NCBI GenBank assembly: GCA_028874795.1
Contig: JAPPHT010000010.1
Location: 1 to 64,000, forward strand
DNA: 64,000 bases
Direction: 5' to 3'
DNA from: Chloroflexota bacterium
GTDB lineage: Bacteria; Chloroflexota; Dehalococcoidia; Lucifugimonadales; Australimonadaceae
Under the pieces are notes generated by a model that was not told the origin of the DNA, ran no database searches, and saw only the letters and a list, made by a program, of their open reading frames with translations. Shown here piece after piece: positions 42,552 through 52,154 of the stretch. Position numbers and translations under genes: made by a program. Position 1 is the first letter of the stretch. Each line of letters starts with the position of its first letter.

Positions 42552-43922
42552 ATGGTCGGACTGCGGGGCACTACGGTCGTCCTGGGAGCGCTGGCGTTCC
42601 TCTCGCTCCTTGCCGGAGCGCTGAGTATCGCTGCATCCGAACCGCTCATCGCGGCCCTTTCCGTACTCGCAGGCTTCGGCCTGCTCACCGTGCTGGTGAG
42701 GGAACGCAGGATCGATGCCATCGCCGCCAGAGAGACGCGTGCGGCAGTGGCGGCGATGCGTCGCATCGCCGGAGGGCACTTCAGCGTGCGAACGAGGGAG
42801 TTCACCTCCTCTACCCTCAGCGGCCTTCAGGCGCCGTTCGCAGCGATGGCGGAGGCGCTGGCCGTGCTCTTCGCGCAGCTCGCCGACCACCGGGGACAGT
42901 TGACCGCGGTCCTCGACACCATGGCAGACGGTGTCATTCTCGTCGACCCCGAGAACCGGGTTGCGCTCTCCAACCGAGCCGCCCATGAGGTGCTGGCCAT
43001 CGAAGCGACCACCGGGACACCCCTGAGCTCGATCCTGCGCGACCACGAACTGCGGGGACTCGTGACCCTCTGCAGACAATCGGGAGCGCGCCAGCATGCG
43101 GAACTGCTGCTGCTCAGTCCACGCCGCAGCCTGAGCGCGACTGCCACACCGATAGTCAACGAACCTGGCGAAGCCGACGCTGGGGAACCGGAAGTGTCCG
43201 TCCTCCTCACGCTGCACGACCTGACCCCCATACGACAGCTCGAAACCACGCGGCGCGAGTTCGTCGCAAACGTCTCCCATGAACTGCGCAACCCGCTTGC
43301 CTCCGTCAAGGCCATGGTCGAAACGTTGGAGGGCGGAGCGGCGACCGACCCTGTCGCAGCCTCCGATTTCCTCCAGCGCATCAACCGGGAGGTCGACCGC
43401 ATGAACGCTATGGTCAACGACCTCCTCGAGCTTTCGCGGATAGAGAGCGGGCAGTCTGGACTGCGCCGGCAGCCTGTGGACGCCGCCGCTACGATCGCAG
43501 CCGTGCGCACCGACATGGAGCACCGCATCGCGGAAACCGAGGTCGCGGTGACCGTCAACGCTCCCGGCTCGGTGGTAGCGCTTGGAGACTCGGAGAAACT
43601 GCGCCAGGTCGTGGCCAACCTCCTCGACAACGCACTGAAGTTCACGCCGAGCGGCGGCACCATAGAGCTGTACGCGGACGACCTGGAACAGGACCGCGTT
43701 CTTTTCGGTGTGCGCGACAGCGGCCCCGGCATCGCGCCGGAGCACCTCCCTCACCTCTTTGAACGCTTCTACAAGGCTGATCGGTCCCGGCGCGATCAGG
43801 GAACGGGACTGGGGCTGGCGATAGCGAAGCACATAGTCGAGTTGCATGGCGGGGAGATAGGTGTCGAGAGCACCCAGGGTGCAGGCTCTACCTTCTGGTT
43901 CACGCTTCCCCGGGCCGCCTGA
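42552..43922 (+). CDS. phoR: Sensor histidine kinase, PhoR-like
   Basis: A 456-residue kinase. Two hydrophobic spans at residues 6-50 with almost no outside loop, then a HAMP-like and PAS region (about 115-230: LDTMADGVILVDPENRVALSNRAAHEVL), the H-box FVANVSHELRNPLASVK (His243), N-box LLDNALKF and G-boxes DSGPGIAPEHL and GTGLGLAI. The lack of an external sensor domain fits PhoR, which reads PstSCAB-PhoU status and not the ligand. Confidence 0.92.
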   Translation: MVGLRGTTVVLGALAFLSLLAGALSIAASEPLIAALSVLAGFGLLTVLVRERRIDAIAARETRAAVAAMRRIAGGHFSVRTREFTSSTLSGLQAPFAAMAEALAVLFAQLADHRGQLTAVLDTMADGVILVDPENRVALSNRAAHEVLAIEATTGTPLSSILRDHELRGLVTLCRQSGARQHAELLLLSPRRSLSATATPIVNEPGEADAGEPEVSVLLTLHDLTPIRQLETTRREFVANVSHELRNPLASVKAMVETLEGGAATDPVAASDFLQRINREVDRMNAMVNDLLELSRIESGQSGLRRQPVDAAATIAAVRTDMEHRIAETEVAVTVNAPGSVVALGDSEKLRQVVANLLDNALKFTPSGGTIELYADDLEQDRVLFGVRDSGPGIAPEHLPHLFERFYKADRSRRDQGTGLGLAIAKHIVELHGGEIGVESTQGAGSTFWFTLPRAA

Positions 43923-43954
43923 GACCTGTCCCTGCTGGAAACGTCTTTGACCGC

Positions 43955-43994
43955 GTTAACACTCCGATAAAGAACAACGTCGCTCGTCGTTAAC
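43955..43994 (+). promoter_or_regulatory. Candidate PhoB-type binding sites before pstS
   Basis: GTTAACA (43955) and GTTAACC (43989) sit in the 119-bp spacer before pstS; TTAACA matches PhoP-type half sites known in Gram-positive bacteria. Related CTGTTAA (41727) and CTCTTAA (41755) lie before the regulator gene. Spacing is irregular, so this is tentative. Confidence 0.3.
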
Positions 43995-44041
43995 CTCGCC
44001 TCCTTACGCTGACGATGTAACCCCACCCCCGGGGAGGCAGG

Positions 44042-44980
44042 ATGATCCCGACCAGATACCGGAGACTCAGCGGACCGTTACTGCTCTTGGCGGCCCTTGC
44101 CGCCATCAGCGGGTGCGGCGATTCTCCGCAGGGCGGTTCGGATGCGCTGAGCGGCACGATCCAGATCGATGGTTCATCAACCGCGTTCCCCGTTTCCCAG
44201 GCCGTTGCCGAGGAGTTCCGCAAGGAACAGCCGCACGTACAGGTCAACGTCGGCGTCTCCGGCACCGGCGGGGGCTTCAAGCGCTTCACCGTCGGGGAGA
44301 CCGATATCTCCAACGCCTCCCGCCCCATCAAGGACTCCGAGCGTGAAGCTGCCGCGGCCAACGGCATCGAGTTCATCGAGATGCGCATCGGCACCGACGG
44401 GCTCTCAGTCATGGTCAACAATGCGAACGACTTCGTCGACTGCCTGACCGTCCAGGAGCTCAACGCGGTCTGGAAGCCGGGCTCCACCATCGACAACTGG
44501 CAGGACGTGCGTGCAGGGTTCCCCGACCAGCGCCTCCGCCTCTACGGGCCGGACACCGACTCCGGTACCTTCGACTACTTCACCGAGGAGATCAACGGCG
44601 AGGCTCAGGTCTCCCGTGCCGATTACACTGCCTCCGCCGACGATAACGTCCTCGTCCAGGGTATCGCCGGTGACCGCGGCGCCCTCGGCTACTTCGGCTA
44701 CGCCTACTACCAGGAGAACCAGGAGAGTCTCAAGGTCGTCGCTGTTGATGGCGGCGACGGCTGCGTCACCCCTGAGCCCTCCACGATCGAGGACGGCTCC
44801 TACAAACCGCTCTCCCGGCCGCTCTTCATCTACGTCAACAGCAGCAGCCTGGAGAAACCCGAAGTGAAGGCGTTCGTTACGTTCTACATGGACCACGGCT
44901 ACCAGCTGACTGAAGAGGAGGGCTACGTCCCCGTCGAGCGCAGCATCTACGAAGCCAACAAGGCTGCGGCCGGACTTTAG
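44042..44980 (+). CDS. pstS: Phosphate ABC transporter substrate-binding lipoprotein
   Basis: A 312-residue PstS. The lipoprotein signal ends in AAISGCGDS (Cys about 22), followed by the phosphate-binding IQIDGSSTAFPVSQAVAEEF and SGTGGGFKRFTVGETDISNASRPIK. DTDSGTFDYF is the third ligand loop. Start at 44042 after GGGGAGGCAGG. First gene of the pst operon. Confidence 0.95.
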   Translation: MIPTRYRRLSGPLLLLAALAAISGCGDSPQGGSDALSGTIQIDGSSTAFPVSQAVAEEFRKEQPHVQVNVGVSGTGGGFKRFTVGETDISNASRPIKDSEREAAAANGIEFIEMRIGTDGLSVMVNNANDFVDCLTVQELNAVWKPGSTIDNWQDVRAGFPDQRLRLYGPDTDSGTFDYFTEEINGEAQVSRADYTASADDNVLVQGIAGDRGALGYFGYAYYQENQESLKVVAVDGGDGCVTPEPSTIEDGSYKPLSRPLFIYVNSSSLEKPEVKAFVTFYMDHGYQLTEEEGYVPVERSIYEANKAAAGL

Positions 44981-45090
44981 AGACAGCTTCCCCCATGGAG
45001 CGGCGGCCTTCCTCCCACGAGCGACGCCTGATGTGCCACTGCCCTGCCTCTCCTTCTCTCCTCCGGGAATGGACGCGACGAAGATAGGCG

Positions 45091-46074
45091 ATGGACACTA
45101 CGAAGCAAGATAGCTTTGCAGCACCGATGGGGCAGCCCCGTCCAGCCATGCAGTTGAGCCGCAACCGCAGGCGAGGCGCGCTGCAGGGCCGCATCGTTCA
45201 TTGGCTCTTCTTCGCCTGTGCAGCGATGTCCGTCGTCACGACATTCGGTATCGTCGCCAGCCTGCTGCGCGAGTCGCTCGGTTTCTTCGGTGAGGTCCCC
45301 GTCTGGGAATTTCTCTTCGGCACCACCTGGTCGCCCATCCTCAGGGACGCGGAAGGCAACCGGCACTACGGCGTCTTGCCACTGGTGAGCGGTACGCTCC
45401 TCGTTGCCACGATCGCGGCGGCGGTCGCGGTTCCGGCGGGGTTGGCCATAGCCATCTACCTCTCCGAGTACGCCCCGGACAAGGTGCGCCGCAGCATCAA
45501 GCCGGTCCTGGAAGTGCTTGCGGGCATCCCTACCGTGGTCTACGGCTACTTCGCGCTCACGTTCGTCACCCCGCTGCTCCAGAGCCTCCCGGTCCCCTAC
45601 CTGCAGGAGAACCTGCTGGTCTTCAACGCGCTGAGCGCAGGTCTCGTCATGGGTTTGATGATCATCCCGATGGTGTCGTCGCTCAGTGAGGATGCGATGG
45701 TCGCGGTGCCCCGTTCGCTCCGCCACGCAGCCTACGCGCTCGGTGGCACGAGGCTGGAGGTCTCGCTCCGCATCGTCGTGCCCGCCGCGTTCTCTGGCAT
45801 CGTCGCCTCGTTCATACTGGCGTTCTCACGCGCCATCGGCGAAACGATGCTGGTGACCCTCGCTGCAGGTGCAACACCGCGCCTGACCTTCAACCCCGTC
45901 GAGAGCATCCAGGCGATGACCGCGTTCATCGTGCAACTGGCACTGGGCGAAACCCCGCACGGCTCGCTGGAGTACAACACCATCTTCGCAGTGGGACTGC
46001 TGCTCTTCTTCTTCACGCTCGGCATGAACGTGCTCGGGCACTTCCTCGTCCGCCGCTTCAGGGAGGAGTACTAG
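45091..46074 (+). CDS. pstC: Phosphate ABC permease PstC
   Basis: A 327-residue permease with six spans. [48 protein letters not shown] and the EAA loop [40 protein letters not shown] are diagnostic. The N-terminal 35 residues are basic and cytoplasmic. It starts 110 bp after pstS, with one base before pstA. Confidence 0.94.
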   Translation: MDTTKQDSFAAPMGQPRPAMQLSRNRRRGALQGRIVHWLFFACAAMSVVTTFGIVASLLRESLGFFGEVPVWEFLFGTTWSPILRDAEGNRHYGVLPLVSGTLLVATIAAAVAVPAGLAIAIYLSEYAPDKVRRSIKPVLEVLAGIPTVVYGYFALTFVTPLLQSLPVPYLQENLLVFNALSAGLVMGLMIIPMVSSLSEDAMVAVPRSLRHAAYALGGTRLEVSLRIVVPAAFSGIVASFILAFSRAIGETMLVTLAAGATPRLTFNPVESIQAMTAFIVQLALGETPHGSLEYNTIFAVGLLLFFFTLGMNVLGHFLVRRFREEY

Positions 46075-46075
46075 C

Positions 46076-46963
46076 ATGGCGAAGGCAGAGGTCACGGCGC
46101 TGCTCAATCCGCGCCTCGCCGTTCGCAAGCGCATCGGCTCGGTGGCCTACGTCATCTTCATGCTGGCGATCCTGATCGGGCTCGCCGGGCTTGCAGCGCT
46201 CCTTCTTCGCGTGCTCTGGCAGGGCGTTCCCTGGCTCAGCCTGCACTTCCTGACGGACTACCCTTCCCGCTTCCCTGAGCAGGCGGGCATGAAGTCCGCA
46301 ATCTTCGGGACGATATGGATCATGGCGCTCACGGGCCTGTTCACAGTCCCTGTGGGCGTGGGGGCAGCCGTCTACCTGGAGGAGTACGCCCCCAAGAACT
46401 GGTTCACCCGCATCATTGAGGTCAACATCTCCAACCTTGCCGGAGTGCCCTCGATCGTCTACGGACTGCTCGGCCTCGCCGTTTTTGTGCAGATACTTGC
46501 GCTGGGCAGGACGGTGCTCGCTGGCGCGATGACGATGTCGCTTCTCGTGATGCCCATTGTCATCATCGCCTCGCGGGAAGCGATCCGCGCCGTTCCATCG
46601 ACCTACCGGGAAGCGTCGTACGGCCTGGGCGCCACCAAGTTCCAGACCGTCAAGGACGTCGTCCTGCCGCATGCGCTCCCCGGCATCATGACCGGCACCA
46701 TCCTCGCGATGTCGCGTGCCATCGGAGAGGCGGCGCCGATGATTGCGATCAGTGCGCTCGTCTTCCTCACGTTCATCCCGACCGATCCACTGGACGAGTT
46801 CTCGGTGATGCCCATCCAGATATACAACTGGGTAAGTCAGCCCAGACCCGAGTTCCGTGGCATCGCCGCCGCAGGCATCATCGTCCTGCTTGTCGTCCTG
46901 CTCTCCATGAATGCCGTAGCGATCTATATCCGCAACCGCACGCAGAAGAGGTCTGAGGAATGA
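46076..46963 (+). CDS. pstA: Phosphate ABC permease PstA
   Basis: A 295-residue permease partner of Pst[49 protein letters not shown] and [44 protein letters not shown] are typical. It is coupled to pstB by a 4-bp ATGA overlap at 46960. Confidence 0.95.
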   Translation: MAKAEVTALLNPRLAVRKRIGSVAYVIFMLAILIGLAGLAALLLRVLWQGVPWLSLHFLTDYPSRFPEQAGMKSAIFGTIWIMALTGLFTVPVGVGAAVYLEEYAPKNWFTRIIEVNISNLAGVPSIVYGLLGLAVFVQILALGRTVLAGAMTMSLLVMPIVIIASREAIRAVPSTYREASYGLGATKFQTVKDVVLPHALPGIMTGTILAMSRAIGEAAPMIAISALVFLTFIPTDPLDEFSVMPIQIYNWVSQPRPEFRGIAAAGIIVLLVVLLSMNAVAIYIRNRTQKRSEE

Positions 46964-47754
46964 CGACGACGACAGAAAGCACCTCCTCCACCGACACATC
47001 CCTGAGCGTCACGCACCTGGACATGTACTACGGCTCATTCAGAGCGCTGCGTGACATCAACCTGGACGTGAAGCGCAACAGCGTTACCGCGCTCATCGGT
47101 CCTTCCGGGTCCGGCAAGAGCACGCTCCTGCGTTGCTTCAACCGCATGAACGACCTCATTCCAGGCGCGCGCGTCGAGGGCCAGGTGCTCTTCAACGGGG
47201 AGGACATCTACCACCCGAGCATCGACCCCACGGAGATACGGCTCCGCATCGGGATGGTCTTCCAGAAACCCAACCCCTTCCCGAAGTCCATCTACGACAA
47301 CGTCGCGTTCGGGCTCAGGATCAACGGCTTCCGGGGCAACATGGATGAAGCCGTAGAGCGCTCGCTCCGCAGGGCCGCCCTCTGGGACGAGGTGAAAGAC
47401 CGGCTCAAGGCGAGCGGTCTCACGCTCTCTGGCGGGCAGCAGCAACGGCTCTGCATCGCCCGCGCCGTCGCGGTGCAGCCGGACGTCATCCTGATGGACG
47501 AGCCCGCGTCCGCGCTTGACCCCATCTCTACACTGGCGATAGAAGACCTCATGCGTGAGCTCAGCCGGGACTACACCATCATCGTCGTCACGCACAATAT
47601 GCAGCAGGCTGCGAGGGTGTCGGACTGGACCGCCTTCATGACGATGGGAGAGGACCGGGCAGGCTACCTCGTAGAGATCGGCGATACGCACCAGATATTC
47701 ACCAACCCCCGTGATGAACGCACCGAGGGGTACATCACCGGCAGGTTCGGCTAG
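46960..47754 (+). CDS. pstB: Phosphate ABC ATPase PstB
   Basis: A 264-residue ATPase. Walker [21 protein letters not shown], signature [14 protein letters not shown], Walker [14 protein letters not shown] and [39 protein letters not shown] is a PstB hallmark. It completes the PstSCAB importer. Confidence 0.97.
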   Translation: MTTTTESTSSTDTSLSVTHLDMYYGSFRALRDINLDVKRNSVTALIGPSGSGKSTLLRCFNRMNDLIPGARVEGQVLFNGEDIYHPSIDPTEIRLRIGMVFQKPNPFPKSIYDNVAFGLRINGFRGNMDEAVERSLRRAALWDEVKDRLKASGLTLSGGQQQRLCIARAVAVQPDVILMDEPASALDPISTLAIEDLMRELSRDYTIIVVTHNMQQAARVSDWTAFMTMGEDRAGYLVEIGDTHQIFTNPRDERTEGYITGRFG

Positions 47755-47783
47755 TCCCGCATCGGCGTTGTCAGGAGGACGTG

Positions 47784-48476
47784 ATGATGGACCGACCAAT
47801 GGGTAGACACCAGCGTGCGGAGTTCGACCGGGACCTCCAGAACCTCCAGGACGAGCTCCTCGCGCTCGGCAGCATGGTGGAGAAGGCCACCATCAAGTCC
47901 GTCGAGGCGCTCAAGACCCGCGACCTCGCCATGTCCCAGCAGGTCATTCGCGACGACGACATCATCGACAGGAAGCGCGCCGAGTTGGAAGAACGCGCCG
48001 TCGACCTGATCGCCATCCAGCAGCCCGTTGCTTCAGACCTGCGGATGCTCATCGCCGCTCTTCACGTCTCGATGGAGCTGGAGCGCATCGGCGACTACGC
48101 GGAAGGCATCGGCAAGATCAGCCTCATGATGGGTGATCAGCCGCCGATAAAGCCCTTGGTCGACATCCCACGCATGGCCGAGAAGTCCACCGCTATGCTC
48201 CGCGCTTCGCTCGACGCGCTGGTCACGCACGACGTCGAGAAGGCGTACCAGGTGCTCGCCGATGACGACGAGGTGGACGCCCTCTACGACCAGGTCTACC
48301 GGGAACTGCTCCTCATCATGGTGCAGGACCCCAAGGTCATCGAGCGCGGAACGTACCTCCTCTGGACCGCCCATGACCTGGAGCGCATCGCCGACCGCGC
48401 GACGAACATCGCCGAGCAGGTCGTCTACCTCGTCACCGGCAAGCAGGTGGACCCGGGCCGCGCCTCCAGGTACTAG
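47784..48476 (+). CDS. phoU: Phosphate signalling protein PhoU
   Basis: A 230-residue all-helical protein with two PhoU repeats: FDRDLQNLQDELLALGSMVEKATIKSVEAL and its second copy near MAEKSTAMLRASLDALVTHDVEKAYQV; the metal-binding E/DxxxD motifs (ERIGDYAEGI, ERIADRATNIAE) are present. It links PstB to PhoR. The start could be 47781, 47784 or 47787; AGGAGG at 47773-47778 favours one of the ATGs. Its stop overlaps the convergent gene at 48473 through CTAG. Confidence 0.95.
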   Translation: MMDRPMGRHQRAEFDRDLQNLQDELLALGSMVEKATIKSVEALKTRDLAMSQQVIRDDDIIDRKRAELEERAVDLIAIQQPVASDLRMLIAALHVSMELERIGDYAEGIGKISLMMGDQPPIKPLVDIPRMAEKSTAMLRASLDALVTHDVEKAYQVLADDDEVDALYDQVYRELLLIMVQDPKVIERGTYLLWTAHDLERIADRATNIAEQVVYLVTGKQVDPGRASRY

Positions 48477-48991
48477 CCGCGGGACCGTTTCCTGCGAGGA
48501 GCGAACGCCAACCAGAGGATAGGCAGCACAATGCCGAGCCCGGCAGCGAGCGCGGGCCACGGGAAGCCTCGGCCTTCACTCACTGAAACCGGAAGCACGA
48601 GCGTTGTACTCCCCGGTTCCCCGTCTATGTTGACCGTTATCTCCCACTGCCCCGCTTCTCTGGGCTCCAGCACCGTGGTGTATTCATTTGCGCGCAGGCC
48701 GAGTGGCCGGATAGCCGGGGCCGGACCTAACCGCTGTTCCCCGCGCTCGGCCTGAACGACCACGCGTGGCGCGTACGGCAGCGAGATGTCGGGCGTATCC
48801 GGCGCGAAGACGACCGTCACCTCCAGGAAGCCGACGCGCGGCACCGCGGCCACGAGCACCTCGTAAGGGCCGCTGACCCCTCTGTACAGCTCGACATTGC
48901 CCTCGTGCCTGCTGTGCGCCTGAGCCGGGGTCTCCGCAGCGAGGATGCACGCGGCGATGACAACCATCCCAAGCGCCATCGCGGCGGCCAT
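48473..48991 (-). CDS. Secreted, C-terminally anchored protein of unknown function
   Basis: A 172-residue protein: signal peptide (residues 1-25, cut near AQA-HS), a beta-rich outer domain (VELYRGVSGPYEVLVAAVPRVGFLEVTVVFAPDTP and a strand-rich GQWEITVNIDGEPGS), then one membrane helix (WPALAAGLGIVLPILWLAF) and a basic tail (RRKRSRG). The plan resembles YtkA/FixH-like domains, but no family is certain. It starts 4 bp after the EVE gene, in the same operon. Its stop overlaps the phoU stop. Confidence 0.7.
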   Translation of the reverse strand: MAAAMALGMVVIAACILAAETPAQAHSRHEGNVELYRGVSGPYEVLVAAVPRVGFLEVTVVFAPDTPDISLPYAPRVVVQAERGEQRLGPAPAIRPLGLRANEYTTVLEPREAGQWEITVNIDGEPGSTTLVLPVSVSEGRGFPWPALAAGLGIVLPILWLAFAPRRKRSRG

Positions 48992-48995
48992 CGCG

Positions 48996-49460
48996 TTACT
49001 TGGCTTCTCCCATCCGGAGCACTGCGTTGAACTCTTCCTCGGTGACCGGGGTGATGGAGAACCGGTTCCCGCGCTTGAGCACCATCATCTCCGCGAGCGC
49101 GGGTTCTGCCCGCAGCTCCTCCATCGTGACCATGTCCGCGAACTTCCGGTCGGCCTTGATGTCCACCATGTACCAGAGTGGCTTGTCGGGTGTGCTCTTC
49201 GGGTCGGGATGGTCGGAGTCCGAGTCCCACGCCGTATCGTCGGGATAGCCCTCCCGAACGACGGTCGCCGTGCCCACGACCCCGATCGGCTTCGCACTCG
49301 AATGCCAGAACAGCACGCCGTCGCCGGGCTTGATGTCGTCGCGCAGCCAGTTTCGCACCTGGAAGTTGCGGACGCCGTCCCATTCGGCGACACCGTCGCG
49401 TACGAGGTCATCGAATGAGTAGGTTGTCGGTTCCGACTTGAATAGCCAGTAGCGGGGCAT
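48996..49460 (-). CDS. EVE domain protein
   Basis: A 154-residue single-domain EVE protein. RYWLFKSEPTTYSFDDLVRDG, WDGVRNFQVRNWLRDDIKPGDGVLFWHS and the C-terminal LAEMMVLKRGNRFSITPVTEEEF are diagnostic. EVE belongs to the PUA-like superfamily and is thought to read modified bases in DNA or RNA. Next to a membrane protein gene here; no restriction genes nearby. Confidence 0.93.
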   Translation of the reverse strand: MPRYWLFKSEPTTYSFDDLVRDGVAEWDGVRNFQVRNWLRDDIKPGDGVLFWHSSAKPIGVVGTATVVREGYPDDTAWDSDSDHPDPKSTPDKPLWYMVDIKADRKFADMVTMEELRAEPALAEMMVLKRGNRFSITPVTEEEFNAVLRMGEAK

Positions 49461-49496
49461 CTGCTCGTCTCTCCTTCCCCAGAGGTAGCTGAACGC

Positions 49497-50453
49497 CTAC
49501 GCGAACTGCGGAGCGACTTCGTGGGCGAACCGCTCCATGATCCTCGCGTCGAACGGCCGCGGCGTCATGAGGATGAAGTGGTCTATGCCGGCGTCCACCC
49601 ACCTGCTCAGCTGTTCGACGATAGCGCTCGGTGATCCGAGAAGCATGCTGTCGCGCACCTGCTCTTCCGGCGTCGCGTAGTAGGAGGTCTGCTGCGTTGC
49701 GAGCGAGGCGCCCCTGGCCACGGTCGCCTCCACCTCGGAAGCGTCGTCACTCAGCTTGATCTGTATCTGGACGGAGTGCCGCATCCCGGAGAAGTCCCTG
49801 CCCGTCTCGTCGCACACCGCCTGCATACGGCCGAGGTTGACCTTCACCTCCTCCAGAGGCGCGATCTGGTTGTAGTCGGTGGCGTGTTTCGCCGCTATCT
49901 GCAGCGTACGGTCGCCGCGTCCCCCCACGATGATGGGCGGGTGCGGTTGCTGCACCGGCTTTGGCATCTGCGGCGCCTCGTCCAGCGTGTAGTACGTCCC
50001 CTGGAACGAGGCCGGCTCCTCGGTCCAGATGGCCCTGATGACGGACAGCGCCTCGTCCAGACGGTCCGCCCGCTCCTTGAACGGCGGGAACGGGATACCG
50101 TGGACGTCGAACTCGTGTTTCACGTTGCCGCTGCCGATACCGAGCTCGGCGCGTCCGCCGGAGGCGTGGTCGATGGTGTTGACCATCTTTGCAGTTATCA
50201 CGGGGTGGCGGAGGTTGTTGTTCAGCACCAGCATGCCCAGCCGGAGGTTCCTGGTGTGACCGGCCATCGCGGCCATCACGGTCAGCCCTTCCAGCCGCGC
50301 GGGGCTCGGTCCTCTGCCCGGGTTGATCTGCATCAGGTGGTCCGACGGGTAGAAGCCGTGGAAGCCGAGTTCATCGCAGGTCTGGCATATCTCGAGGAAG
50401 TCGTTCCACTCGAGTCCTGAGCTCCCACCGACGCTGAAGATGACCTTGCCCAT
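49497..50453 (-). CDS. LLM-class (F420/FMN-dependent) oxidoreductase
   Basis: A 318-residue luciferase-like TIM-barrel enzyme. Typical stretches are LEICQTCDELGFHGFYPSDHL, RNLRLGMLVLNNNLRHPVITAKMVNTIDHASGGRAELGIGSGN and PPIIVGGRGDRTLQIAAKHATDYN. The pattern fits the F420-dependent subgroup, though FMN use cannot be excluded. The start at 50453 follows AGGGGGAG. Substrate unknown. Confidence 0.88.
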   Translation of the reverse strand: MGKVIFSVGGSSGLEWNDFLEICQTCDELGFHGFYPSDHLMQINPGRGPSPARLEGLTVMAAMAGHTRNLRLGMLVLNNNLRHPVITAKMVNTIDHASGGRAELGIGSGNVKHEFDVHGIPFPPFKERADRLDEALSVIRAIWTEEPASFQGTYYTLDEAPQMPKPVQQPHPPIIVGGRGDRTLQIAAKHATDYNQIAPLEEVKVNLGRMQAVCDETGRDFSGMRHSVQIQIKLSDDASEVEATVARGASLATQQTSYYATPEEQVRDSMLLGSPSAIVEQLSRWVDAGIDHFILMTPRPFDARIMERFAHEVAPQFA

Positions 50454-50600
50454 GCGCTCCCCCTGCCGTGATTTCGGGAGCATTGTACCCGCTCGACGCG
50501 AGTGGCGGAGGCTGAGGCTTGCACTGGGAGGCATAGACGAAGAGGGCCGGACTCCGGTCCGACCCTCCTCGTTGTTGGCACCCTTCCCGAGGACGTTTGC

Positions 50601-51494
50601 TTAGAAGGCCATCGCCCCGACGCCGGTCGTGACCAGCGCTGCGGACGCCCAGCGGGCGCGCCCCTGGCTCGACGACGTCCGCCTGTCCAGCACGGCCCGG
50701 ACGCTCATCCCGCTCGCCACGACCCAGAACAGCAGCAGCACCGGCCTCGTGGACATGACGGCCGAGCTCAGCGACACCGGGCCCAACTCGAACGCTTTGA
50801 GCGCCACCACGAACGCGAACAGGATGATGGCCTGCGCCACGCCCGTGGAAACGAGCGCCGGCCGCGAGGTCAGCGCCGTGTGCAGGCCGGAGGGGTTCCT
50901 CAACAACGACGTACCCATCAACCAGGGGATCGAGAACATCCAGGACACCGCGTACATCTGCATGATGGACATCTGGCCTGTCGCCGCCTTCGCCAGCACC
51001 GAGTACGTTGCCATGGCGAAGGCAGCCCCCAGAATGACCACCAGCGAGCGGTTCAGCCTGATGCGCGCGCCCGGCAGCGACTGATGCCACGAGGCGACCA
51101 TCACCCCACCGGTCACGAGGAGCGCGGCGCCCGCCTTCAGCGGGGTCAGCGCCTCGCCCAGGAATACGATCGCCATGACGAGCACGAACAGCGGGAAGGC
51201 ATCCATGATGGGCACGATGCGTGAGATGTCCGCTTCCCTGCGGAACGCGTAGCCGCTGAGCAGTTGGATGGCCGCGTGCGACGTTCCCGCCATCGCCATC
51301 GCGAGGACGGGCCACGAGAACCAGTCCGGGGGGTCTGCTAGAAGAATAACGCCGGCGATCAACCCGTGCGGGATGCACGAGAGGGCCGCAAAGGTCACAG
51401 CCCCGTCGACATAGCGGTCCAGCACGCGCTTCTGGATCACCGAGTAAGCGGTGAATGCCAGAGCGGCGGCAAACGATAACACTACCCAATCCAT
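50601..51494 (-). CDS. EamA/DMT-type permease
   Basis: A 297-residue protein with ten hydrophobic spans arranged as two EamA repeats (FAAALAFTAYSVIQKRVLDR in the first and VVILGAAFAMATYSVLAKAATGQ in the second). The RREADISRIVPIMDAFPLFVLVMAIVFLGEALTPLKAGAALLVTGG segment is typical of drug/metabolite exporters. The start at 51494 follows AGGGGAG; the longer frame is unsupported. The exported compound is unknown. Confidence 0.88.
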   Translation of the reverse strand: MDWVVLSFAAALAFTAYSVIQKRVLDRYVDGAVTFAALSCIPHGLIAGVILLADPPDWFSWPVLAMAMAGTSHAAIQLLSGYAFRREADISRIVPIMDAFPLFVLVMAIVFLGEALTPLKAGAALLVTGGVMVASWHQSLPGARIRLNRSLVVILGAAFAMATYSVLAKAATGQMSIMQMYAVSWMFSIPWLMGTSLLRNPSGLHTALTSRPALVSTGVAQAIILFAFVVALKAFELGPVSLSSAVMSTRPVLLLFWVVASGMSVRAVLDRRTSSSQGRARWASAALVTTGVGAMAF

Positions 51495-51649
51495 TCGTTC
51501 TCCCCTCTCTCTCGCTTGGGCTGTGCTATGCGCTGAGCCAATTGCGGGCACGCCTGTTCGGAGTGAACACGTGCCCGGTTGGGGCGTCCGCCCAGGACTG
51601 GAGCGGACCGGCGGTCCGGGAAGCCCGCCGGAGCCGAGGCGCCAAAGCG

Positions 51650-51955
51650 TTATTCTGTTCCTTCTTCCTGCTCCTCGCTGTCCGGGTTCTCTTCCACAGC
51701 CTCGGCTTGCACCAGGGCCTCGAGGTCAAGCACCTCGCGGATACCTGCGTAGTTGACGCCTTTGTCGGATAGCTCCGCTATGCGTATCACGAGGCCCACT
51801 TCTACGTCCGAGTACAGCCGCGTACCTCCCTCCGTACGCTCGGGCTCTATGAGCCCCGCCGACTCGAACGCCCGGAGCCGATGCTCCGGCACGCCCGTGA
51901 GCCTTGCGACCACGCTGATCGGGTACTTACCCGTGTTCTCGTCCGCGTCGACCAC
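51650..51955 (-). CDS. Small MerR-family regulator
   Basis: A 101-residue MerR protein with the winged HTH at residues 10-50 (KYPISVVARLTGVPEHRLRAFESAGLIEPERTEGGTRLYSDVEV), similar in plan to HspR-type short regulators. The C-terminus is acidic (EENPDSEEQEE), with no Cys for metal sensing. It is divergent from uvrC with a 199-bp spacer containing CCTGAAATCAGG (about 51993-52004) and CCTGT-tacg-ACAGG (about 52035-52048), possible operators. Confidence 0.85.
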   Translation of the reverse strand: MVDADENTGKYPISVVARLTGVPEHRLRAFESAGLIEPERTEGGTRLYSDVEVGLVIRIAELSDKGVNYAGIREVLDLEALVQAEAVEENPDSEEQEEGTE

Positions 51956-52154
51956 AAAGGTAATCTAACAGCGCCAGAGAGATTATGCAATACCTGAAAT
52001 CAGGATTCCATCTGGTTAGCCTGACGATAATCTGCCTGTTACGGACAGGTTACATCTTCCGACCAGTCAGGTTCTTCAACAGCCTCGGACGGATCCGGCC
52101 ACTCCTCCACTCGAGGGGAAGGATGCGTGCGTGCGTTCGCGTTACACTTGCAGC

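Noticed and set aside
41730..43847. A 705-codon - strand frame
   Set aside because: Antisense of the response regulator and histidine kinase; composition is typical of a shadow frame.
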